A stretch of DNA of 64,000 nucleotides, taken from NCBI GenBank assembly GCA_947166125.1, contig CAMVCW010000001.1, positions 1 to 64,000 of the forward strand. The letters are read 5' to 3'. This DNA comes from an uncultured Candidatus Saccharibacteria bacterium. Lineage in GTDB: Bacteria > Patescibacteriota > Saccharimonadia > Saccharimonadales > Saccharimonadaceae. A model generated the notes under the pieces. That model saw nothing but the letters and a program-made list of their open reading frames with translations, ran no database searches and was not told where the DNA came from. A program made the position numbers and the translations under genes. Shown here piece by piece: positions 57,808 to 64,000 of this stretch (within the stretch, counting starts at the first letter, position 1; each line of letters opens with the position of its first letter).

Positions 57808-59007
57808 ATGAAAATACTGGGAATTGAAACAAGTTGTGACGAGACAGCCGCGGCCGTAGTAGAAGATGGCGTGCGGATTTTATCCAATGTAGTGGTTTCT
57901 CAGATAGATATTTTTGCAGAGTATGGCGGCGTAATACCAGAGGTGGCAGCCAGAAATCATTTAGAAGTAATGATGCCGGTAGTAAAAAAGGCACTCTCTG
58001 ATGCGGAATGTACTTGGGACGATATTGACGCGATAGCAGTGACACATGCGCCGGGGCTACTTGGTTCCCTGCTGATTGGCACGCTGACGGCTAGGACATT
58101 GGCTATTTTACATGATAAACCTCTATATGCGGTGCATCACCTAAAATCACATGTGTATGCGAATTGGCTAAGCAATGCCGAAGAAACCAAACCTGTCTTT
58201 TCTTCAGCGGGACTTGAATTTTCAAGCACCTCATACGCTGGGTCACGGGCAGGACCGCCCCTACGGGGCGAACCTGTCCGGCCCGGCAGGAATATAGGTG
58301 TTGAAAATTCAAATCAAAACTTTATGCTTCAGAAAAGACAGGTTCTGGTTTCCCAAACACCCCAGTTTCCTCTTATTGCCTTAGTGATTTCAGGGGGACA
58401 TACGCAAATTCTGTATATGCCGGCACATAATCAGTTTGAAATAATTGGTACGACTAGGGACGATGCGGTGGGAGAGTGTTTTGATAAAGTGGCGAAGATA
58501 CTGGGGTTACCATATCCTGGTGGACCGGCTATCGCGAAAGCCGCTTTAGACGGCGATGAAGGTAAGTATAAGTTACCACATCCGAAAGTGGAAGGGCTAG
58601 ATTTTTCGTTCTCGGGGTTAAAAACCGCGGTTCTCAGGGCGGTGCAAAAGGAATTGGGGTTACCGATTTCACACCCAAGTTATGACTTAAAAAATCACCT
58701 GTCTAAAAAACAGGTGGCGGATTTTGCGGCATCGTTTCAGAAAACTGCAGTGGAGATATTATGTGAAAAATTAGCCTTAGCAATGGAGCAGTATCCAGAT
58801 GTGCAATCTGTAGTGATTGCGGGTGGAGTAAGCGCGAATAAGGCTCTCCGCGAGGCCCTGCCAGAGGCGTATTTCCCAGAATCTTCCCTTTCCGGCGACA
58901 ATGGAGCAATGGTTGCGGCAGCAGCATATTATGAGATTATTTCAGGGGTAAAGCCGGTAGATCCGTATAGTCTAAACATTTATCCGAGAATATCTATAGA
59001 AAAGTAA
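57808..59007 (+). CDS. tsaD: tRNA threonylcarbamoyladenosine transferase TsaD with palindromic insertion
   Basis: 399 aa; the family is usually near 340. It moves the threonylcarbamoyl group to A37 of ANN-decoding tRNAs. Visible: LGIETSCDETAAAVV, the metal histidines in HHLKSHVYANWL, LVISGGHTQILYM, GECFDKVAKILGLPYPGGP and VVIAGGVSANKALR. Residues about 126-182 come from a palindromic element placed between ANWLSNAE and PQFPLIAL, a surface loop of only a few residues in E. coli. TATAAT at 57796-57801 ends 6 nt before the ATG, leaderless. Confidence 0.95.
   Translation: MKILGIETSCDETAAAVVEDGVRILSNVVVSQIDIFAEYGGVIPEVAARNHLEVMMPVVKKALSDAECTWDDIDAIAVTHAPGLLGSLLIGTLTARTLAILHDKPLYAVHHLKSHVYANWLSNAEETKPVFSSAGLEFSSTSYAGSRAGPPLRGEPVRPGRNIGVENSNQNFMLQKRQVLVSQTPQFPLIALVISGGHTQILYMPAHNQFEIIGTTRDDAVGECFDKVAKILGLPYPGGPAIAKAALDGDEGKYKLPHPKVEGLDFSFSGLKTAVLRAVQKELGLPISHPSYDLKNHLSKKQVADFAASFQKTAVEILCEKLALAMEQYPDVQSVVIAGGVSANKALREALPEAYFPESSLSGDNGAMVAAAAYYEIISGVKPVDPYSLNIYPRISIEK
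58183..58352. repeat. In-frame palindromic element inside tsaD
   Basis: 170 bp. Outer arms GAAACCA..ACCTGTCTTTTCT and the complement pair over about 21 nt with one extra base; inner TTGAATTTTCAA appears in both arms. The core GGGACTTGAA..GCACCTCATACGCTGGG matches the intergenic copy at 7473-7656, and the right arm CATAAAGTTTTGATTTGAA..CCTATATTCCTG (complement) also matches it. Confidence 0.88.
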
Positions 59008-59031
59008 ATACCCCCAAGATTGGGGGTATTT
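59006..59031. terminator. Bidirectional terminator between tsaD and the gene at 59044
   Basis: AAATACCCCCA-AGAT-TGGGGGTATTT, perfect 11-bp arms. Confidence 0.92.
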
Positions 59032-59043
59032 AAGGTGCGTGCG

Positions 59044-59277
59044 TTAGTCATCGACCTCTTCAGGGACGATAGGGGGATCGGGCTCGTCAGGAGCGAGCAG
59101 TTCTCCGTTGGGTCCATGACGCCATCCCCGTTTAATTAAATCGCTAGGGATGGGATCATTGCGACGATAGTTGCTACGACAACGTTCGTCAGTGGAATCG
59201 GGATTATCTCGCTCTGGATTATACTTTCCGCCGATTGGGGTACAGCGCGGATCTACCGCAGACGCGAAATCATTCAT
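59044..59277 (-). CDS. Small acidic, proline-rich protein, unknown
   Basis: 77 aa from ATG 59277, with AGGAGGTGAG upstream. Rich in Pro, Asp, Arg and Asn (CTPIGGKYNPERDNPDS, LLAPDEPDPPIVPEEVDD), with no hydrophobic core apparent, so likely disordered. It overlaps the end of the upstream gene by 8 nt, giving coupled translation. No family recognised. Confidence 0.6.
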   Translation of the reverse strand: MNDFASAVDPRCTPIGGKYNPERDNPDSTDERCRSNYRRNDPIPSDLIKRGWRHGPNGELLAPDEPDPPIVPEEVDD

Positions 59278-59677
59278 AGTGCTCACCTCCTTGTATGTCA
59301 AAGATGATGCGGTCTATCTCATTGACCGACTCGAGTTTAGTCCATTCGCTGAGCCACTCGTCAGGTTCAAGGCCGACATTTTTGGCAAGGACGTTATCCA
59401 TCCAAGCCAGATAATCATCTCCCATTAAAGGATCGCCTAGCTTTCTGGCAAATTTTGCCAAAAGGGAGCGCCTAGGCTCGTGATCTAAAATTATACCACT
59501 AACCACGGTCGCCTTTTTGGCGTCTGCAGTGAGGATGCCACGCGCAACAAGTTCTCTGATAGCGATTACCAGAATATCCTCGTCACCTTTATCGAGCAGA
59601 ACTCCGAGTGCGTCATGGATTTCTGCGTAATCCTCTTTAACTAGCGCTTCTATGAAGCTTCTGATCTCCGTTTTCAT
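59270..59677 (-). CDS. Small helical protein, unknown
   Basis: 135 aa from ATG 59677 (MKTEIRSFIE), with AAAGGAG 10 nt upstream; the longer frame from 59788 lacks support. Helices with HEAT-like spacing (YAEIHDALGVLLDKGDEDIL, VIAIRELVARGILTAD, EPRRSLLAKFARKLGD). No known motif. It forms a two-gene SD-led operon with the small acidic protein. Confidence 0.65.
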   Translation of the reverse strand: MKTEIRSFIEALVKEDYAEIHDALGVLLDKGDEDILVIAIRELVARGILTADAKKATVVSGIILDHEPRRSLLAKFARKLGDPLMGDDYLAWMDNVLAKNVGLEPDEWLSEWTKLESVNEIDRIIFDIQGGEHYE

Positions 59678-59788
59678 TAAAGTACAACTCCTTTGCGTAT
59701 TTGCTCGCCAGCAGATTTTGTGAGGAATAAAAACCTTGGCGGTCTTAAACCTCGTATCCATAATAGCATATTTGTTGTGGTTTGTCAA

Positions 59789-62203
59789 CTAGAGGTTGCG
59801 ATGGGGTGCAGCGGCGAAAATGCGAGCGGTGATTTTTTGCATGAGACGGCGCATAGCTTCAAAAATTACTAGGCCCGAACCAATAATTACCAACATGACA
59901 ATAAAATTATCTGGGGTGAGTAGGACGAATTCAAAGAAGTCGCGAATAATGGGTACGGCAAAGGCGGCTACCATAATGCCAATAATCGTAAAGAATAAGC
60001 CAGCACGGAGTTTGTTGAGTGGACGAGAAATCCAATAGATGAGAACAAGGTCGATAGTAAAGGTAACAAAGACGGAGATAGTAGTAAGCTCTGGGTGAGA
60101 AAAGCCTTGAAGGTGAGAAACAATGGAAAGCGCAGCCATGCAGAAAGAAACCGTGAGACCAATTGGGAAGGAATAGGTGAGAATATTTCTGGTGAAATTG
60201 TTTTTGATGCGGTTGGTGTTTTTTTCTAGGGCCAGTACCAAACCCGGGAAGCCGATACAGGCAAAGTTTAGCAGCGACATTTCAATGGGGGTGAAGGGGT
60301 ATTGCATAGGGAGAAAGACAAAAATGACGGCGAGAATAGAGGCATAGATGGTCTTAGCGAGAAAGAGAGCAGTGGAACGCTCGAGGTTATTGATGGATTG
60401 GCGGCCTTCATCTATAATGCTGGGGACAGAAGAAAAATCGGAGCCTAAGAGAACCATTTTAGCGCTACGACGGGCAGCATCGGAACCTTCGCCGATGGCG
60501 AGGCTGACGTCGGCTTCTTTCATGGCCAGGATATCGTTGACGCCATCGCCGGTCATAGCGACAGTATTTCCCTGTTTTTTAAAGGCTTGGATAAGGGATT
60601 TCTTTTGAGCAGGTTTGACGCGAGTAAAAATATTATAGGTTTTGACTAATTTATTATAATCTGGTGAACCCTTGATGGTGGACAAATCTATACCATGGAT
60701 ATCTTTAACGCCAACTTTAGCGGCAATGGTCTCTACGGTGGAGAGGTTGTCGCCGGAGATGATCTTGACGGTAATGTCGTTACGATAGAAATAGTTGATG
60801 ATTTCAGGAGCGTCACGGCGAAGTTCGTCTTCTAATAAAACATAACCTAGTAGTTTGCTATGCTGCGGAATGCGAGAATACCCGTCATTTTCGGAACGCT
60901 CCCTCGCTCCCGTCGTTACGGGGCTCGGTCGCTCCGTATTTGCCCCGTTGGCAAATATGCTCCTCAAATGAGGGTATTCTTCGCATTCTACTACGGCGAG
61001 GATGCGGTATGTACTATCAAAGTCGGATTTTTCATTGGTAAGGAACTCGGGGGCGCCCATTAGGTAAGCGGTTTTTTTAGTGACGACGCCGGAATATTTG
61101 CGGTCGGAGGAGAAAGGGATGGTTTCGAGGATTTGCTCTGTGGGCTTAAATTTGGCCGTTTTTAGCAGTTTTGACTTTAAGGCGAGTGAAGTAGCGGTAT
61201 CGGCGCTAGAATTGCTTAAAATAGCCTTTAGCGCATTCTCAAGGGCATTTTGAGACTGACCTTTGGCTGGAATTAGCTCTTTAACGCGCATTTTGCCGGT
61301 AGTGAGGGTGCCAGTCTTATCTAAACAGATGCAATCTACACGAGCGAGGGTTTCGATAGAGTAAAGATCTTGCACTAAGACCTTTTTGCGACTGAGACGG
61401 ATGGTAGCAAGGGCAAGGACAGAAGAAGTAAGGAGAATAAGGCCTTCAGGGATCATATTGATAAGTGCAGCAACCGTACTAGTGACGGCTACTTCTGTGG
61501 TGGTGCCGGGAACGCGGAAACGTGCCCAAAGTAAAAGCGCGCCGATGGGGATAAGGGCATAAGAGATGTATTTGACGATGTTGTTCATGAGCGTGAAAAG
61601 CTTGGAATCGGCAGTCTTGATGGTGTGGGCGGTGGACTCTAGTTTACTGATGAAATTATCAGCGCCAACAGCGGTAGCAGTAGCTTTACAAGCGCCAGAG
61701 ACAATAAAACTACCAGAAATAAGCTTATCGCCTGGATGTTTTAGGATATTATCGGATTCACCAGTGATGAAAGATTCATTAACCTCTACTTCCCCCTCAA
61801 TGATTTGACTGTCTACAATGATTTGGTCGCCTATGGAGAGGACGAGAAGATCGCCGTCGACGATTTGCTCTTGGCTGATTTGGCGAATTTGACCATTTCT
61901 GATAACCGTAGGCCTTTGTTCAGAGATAAGACGCATTTTGTCGATGGTTTTCTTGGCGCGGATTTCGTTGACAATGCTGATAAGGGTATTAGCAATGGCG
62001 ATGAGCACAAAAAGAAGATTTTTGTAGCTACCAACAAGAAAGATCATGGCGGCAAGGACGAGGTTGACGAGATTGAAGATAGTGAGCGTGTTTTTAAGAA
62101 TGATTTTGCCGATGGAGTTAGACTGTTTCCTAGGGGCGCGATTGATGCGGCCTTGGCGAGTTTTCTCGGCAACTTCTTTGTCTGTGAGCCCAGTAAGTTT
62201 CAT
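59789..62203 (-). CDS. P-type cation-transporting ATPase with palindromic insertion
   Basis: 804 aa. About ten membrane helices; actuator TGES (FITGESDNI), phosphorylation site CLDKTGTLTTGKM, hinge TGDGVNDILAMKEADVSLAIGEGSDAAR. The overall layout is of the calcium/magnesium-type or CtpE-like group; no heavy-metal binding domain is present. The ion is unknown. Residues about 406-446 in the nucleotide-binding domain come from a palindromic element (60868-60988), between VVECEEYPH and LLGYVLLEDELR. No Shine-Dalgarno site is clear. Confidence 0.9.
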   Translation of the reverse strand: MKLTGLTDKEVAEKTRQGRINRAPRKQSNSIGKIILKNTLTIFNLVNLVLAAMIFLVGSYKNLLFVLIAIANTLISIVNEIRAKKTIDKMRLISEQRPTVIRNGQIRQISQEQIVDGDLLVLSIGDQIIVDSQIIEGEVEVNESFITGESDNILKHPGDKLISGSFIVSGACKATATAVGADNFISKLESTAHTIKTADSKLFTLMNNIVKYISYALIPIGALLLWARFRVPGTTTEVAVTSTVAALINMIPEGLILLTSSVLALATIRLSRKKVLVQDLYSIETLARVDCICLDKTGTLTTGKMRVKELIPAKGQSQNALENALKAILSNSSADTATSLALKSKLLKTAKFKPTEQILETIPFSSDRKYSGVVTKKTAYLMGAPEFLTNEKSDFDSTYRILAVVECEEYPHLRSIFANGANTERPSPVTTGARERSENDGYSRIPQHSKLLGYVLLEDELRRDAPEIINYFYRNDITVKIISGDNLSTVETIAAKVGVKDIHGIDLSTIKGSPDYNKLVKTYNIFTRVKPAQKKSLIQAFKKQGNTVAMTGDGVNDILAMKEADVSLAIGEGSDAARRSAKMVLLGSDFSSVPSIIDEGRQSINNLERSTALFLAKTIYASILAVIFVFLPMQYPFTPIEMSLLNFACIGFPGLVLALEKNTNRIKNNFTRNILTYSFPIGLTVSFCMAALSIVSHLQGFSHPELTTISVFVTFTIDLVLIYWISRPLNKLRAGLFFTIIGIMVAAFAVPIIRDFFEFVLLTPDNFIVMLVIIGSGLVIFEAMRRLMQKITARIFAAAPHRNL
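60868..60988. repeat. In-frame palindromic element inside the P-type ATPase gene
   Basis: 121 bp. Arms GAATGCGAGAATACCC..TCATTT and the complement of AAATGA..GGGTATTCTTCGCATTC pair with single-base gaps. The core GGAACG..TCCCTC..CGTCGTTACGGGG..TCGGTCGCTCCGTATTTGCCCCG matches that in argS. It is read here as HLRSIFANGANTERPS, one base out of phase relative to argS. Confidence 0.88.
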
Positions 62204-62270
62204 AAGGAAATTATAGCATAGTTAAAAATACCTGGCTTCGCTGTATAGCTTACTGTACCTCGGAAATTTA

Positions 62271-63866
62271 CTAGCGGGCGAGGCAGCGGACAGAAAAACC
62301 AAATCCCCTATTGTTCCCGTCGTATTGGTCGTATATGTAATACCCAACTGGGTTCATATTATTATCAATGCGTAAATAGTACGCACTTTTGTCACCATTA
62401 AGTGTGCTAGATTGGTAAAAACCTATTAATCCAAATTGTTTTGTATCCCCGCTCACTATTAAACCAGACTTATTGAACCATATTGGTGATGTTGGCGAAT
62501 TACGATAATAGTACTTTAAATTGGCAAAATCATTATCGCCGGAATAGTAATTGGAATACTCTGTAACTATAGGTAATCTCCAACCTTTAGGGCAAATGGA
62601 ATTGTGCGGGTTATTTGATACGTTGTTAAAAGTGCTTTCTATTAAATTAGTTGAATTGTTGGAGGCGATTGCCGCAGTCCAGTTGTAATAATTACCGATT
62701 AGCCCATGGTTATTACTAATGTATGTAGCATATGACTCTCCAATATTTAGAGAATATGGTTTATTATTGTTGTTTTTCCAATTAGTCCTATTCGCATTAG
62801 TAAGTGTAGAGCTAATCGGGGTCCACTTTATTACATTATTTTCTATATTGTACCCATCCTGATAAGCTGCACTGGTAGCGTCGTTTAAATCTGTATCCTC
62901 AGATGTAAGAGCTACGCTACTGTCTAGGTCTAAATCTAAGTTTTGGGTCATCCAGCAATGTCCATCTAGGAGTTTGGTGACCCAGTAGGTTTTGTTGTCT
63001 CTAATGTCTACTAATTGCACTTGAGATGCTTCGCCAGTAATATTGGCGGCATTACAAATATTGGTAGTCATATCTTGCATTTTGTAGTAGCTATTAGTCT
63101 CTCCAGTAGTAGGGTCTACTATGTCTACTTTGGTTTTACCAGCTAAGAAGAAGGCTCTTTCTAATGTAGTAGGAGAGATGGAAGAAGATGGATGAAGCAA
63201 AGCAAACTTCACCTGTCCAGTATAAGTACCAGCTGGTTGAGTTCCTTTAGTGTATATAGCATAGGTAGTAGTAAAAGTAGAACCTTCTTGCATATCAAAA
63301 GTACCAGGATCTCTAGATGCTACATTGGTCCAAGTATTTGGTATTAAGCCATAGGTATTATTGTATTCTGCTGGGATAGTAGGAGTATAATTGCCGGCTA
63401 CTGGAGTTAATTTCATGGCCCAACTAGATGTATCCTCACCGGTAGAAGGTTTAGATGTGTTTAGTCCAGTAGGAATATCGTAGTCTTCACCTAGATCTAT
63501 GGAAGATAAGGTATTCTTACCATCTATATCGTTAGTAGAACCTATGGCGTAGATAACATAACCATCTTTATCGTTGCAGGTAGTCTTCATGGTGGTTTTA
63601 CCAATATTGTCTTTATAAGTTCCAGATATCATAGAAATGGTATGCTCACTATTGATGGTAGCATTAAGAGTGCAAGATACTGGTATTGATAATGTAACCT
63701 TATCTACACCAGAGCCATCTATAGCAGAAGAATGAGAAATCCTAAAACCAAGTACAAAAGCAGAAACAGCTAGAACAACAACAGAAACTAACAATACATT
63801 ACGGAAAGCATAGTAGAAGAAGTCTATTCTACTACTCATTAAAGATTGTTTTACTTTGTGGCCCAT
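62271..63866 (-). CDS. FISUMP-domain surface protein 3
   Basis: 531 aa. The ATG at 63866 (MGHKVKQSL) has GTGAGG 8 nt upstream. A membrane helix at about residues 20-42 (AFRNVLLVSVVVLAVSAFVLG) is followed by a beta-rich domain with cysteines (PVSCTLNATINSEHTISM, TTCNDKDGYVIYAIGSTND) closely related to FISUMP protein 1, and by the Fib_succ_major domain (YKMQDMTTNIC, DGHCWMTQNLDLDLD, IGNYYNWTAAIASNN, CPKGWRLP, GFSVRCLAR). Proteins 1 and 3 differ most in the middle of the FISUMP domain, as expected for a ligand-binding part. Confidence 0.9.
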   Translation of the reverse strand: MGHKVKQSLMSSRIDFFYYAFRNVLLVSVVVLAVSAFVLGFRISHSSAIDGSGVDKVTLSIPVSCTLNATINSEHTISMISGTYKDNIGKTTMKTTCNDKDGYVIYAIGSTNDIDGKNTLSSIDLGEDYDIPTGLNTSKPSTGEDTSSWAMKLTPVAGNYTPTIPAEYNNTYGLIPNTWTNVASRDPGTFDMQEGSTFTTTYAIYTKGTQPAGTYTGQVKFALLHPSSSISPTTLERAFFLAGKTKVDIVDPTTGETNSYYKMQDMTTNICNAANITGEASQVQLVDIRDNKTYWVTKLLDGHCWMTQNLDLDLDSSVALTSEDTDLNDATSAAYQDGYNIENNVIKWTPISSTLTNANRTNWKNNNNKPYSLNIGESYATYISNNHGLIGNYYNWTAAIASNNSTNLIESTFNNVSNNPHNSICPKGWRLPIVTEYSNYYSGDNDFANLKYYYRNSPTSPIWFNKSGLIVSGDTKQFGLIGFYQSSTLNGDKSAYYLRIDNNMNPVGYYIYDQYDGNNRGFGFSVRCLAR

Positions 63867-63908
63867 CTTTTAACCTCACTTATATATATGATTACTACTA
63901 CTCCCCCA

Positions 63909-64000
63909 TGTGGTGCCACTATATTAATGGGGATTAACAAAAATGGCACCGCAAGGGTGTTACAAGCTAATGATTTGCGCCAATTGAACTAACCCAAATC
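63909..64000 (-). promoter_or_regulatory. Structured leader of FISUMP gene 3, copy 4 (partial)
   Basis: B'' (63912-63917), B' with T-run (63937-63956) and A' (63958-63973) are visible; B, A and the promoter lie beyond the window. B'' is in the loop of a CCCCAT/ATGGGG hairpin. Bases 63909-63957 are identical to 1-49. Confidence 0.75.

Noticed and set aside
1-64000. UGA recoding (Gracilibacteria/Absconditabacteria code)
   Set aside because: TGA serves as a normal stop in several genes and reading frames close properly with the standard code.
1-64000. rRNA genes or prophage
   Set aside because: No rRNA-like stretch and no phage structural genes; the phage-lysozyme-like domain is part of a cellular surface protein.

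Overview
The window looks like chromosome of a Patescibacteria/CPR bacterium, most likely Candidatus Saccharibacteria (TM7). The reasons are very tight gene packing, core information genes in unusual mixtures, a full type IV pilus cluster, a short housekeeping sigma factor, acetate kinase as the only central-metabolism gene, no biosynthetic pathways, and several FISUMP (Fib_succ_major) surface proteins. TGA is used as a normal stop (for example at 13871 and 29107), which argues against the UGA-recoding Gracilibacteria and Absconditabacteria. The assignment is by inference; there is no rRNA here to confirm it.

Layout. 0-9 kb: ftsA, map-adk, rpsU, tRNA-Asp, a degenerate DHH-family protein, rpsT, holA-mutM and a RhuM-Fic protein. 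9-21 kb: polA, small kinases, a first FISUMP gene, a zeta-toxin-like kinase, a lipid kinase, a T4SS-type pilin, rpoD, dnaG and mscL. 21-26 kb: a second FISUMP gene and argS-orn-yjbR-like. 26-30 kb: an accessory block behind tRNA-Gly (cysteine-rich protein, Asp/Glu racemase, lipoprotein metalloprotease) whose genes have strong Shine-Dalgarno sites. 30-35 kb: polar amino acid ABC importer, ackA and a XerC/D-like recombinase. 35-46 kb: type IV pilus genes (prepilin peptidase, four prepilin-like proteins, pilC, pilT, pilB, pilO/N-like, pilM). 46-49 kb: tlyA-like, efp and the rpsF-ssb-rpsR operon. 48.7-53.3 kb: a three-gene surface module with a 1,040-residue multidomain cell-wall hydrolase. 53-64 kb: ftsK, tRNA-Gln, rlmH, tsaD, a P-type ATPase and a third FISUMP gene.

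Two features stand out. (1) Every FISUMP gene is preceded by the same kind of leader. It starts right after a -10 box and carries two crossing helices (A-A' and B-B') supported by compensatory changes between copies; B-B' is followed by a U-run like an intrinsic terminator, and a third segment B'' can pair with B'. Four copies are seen, two at the window edges; the left one predicts another FISUMP gene just outside. This looks like an undescribed cis-regulatory RNA for a surface-protein family. (2) Palindromic elements of about 90-180 bp are scattered through the window. At least four lie in frame inside conserved genes (polA, argS, tsaD, P-type ATPase), one forms the 5' end of tlyA, and others are intergenic. 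Two related copies are read in different frames in argS and the ATPase, as in the Rickettsia palindromic elements.

Many genes have a TATAAT-like box ending 5-9 nt (usually 6) before the start codon and no Shine-Dalgarno site, so leaderless transcripts seem common. Other oddities are a DnaG without its zinc ligands, an NrnA-like protein without its DHH motif, 98 identical bases shared by two neighbouring pilin genes, and tRNA 3'-end remnants beside tRNA-Arg and tRNA-Gln.
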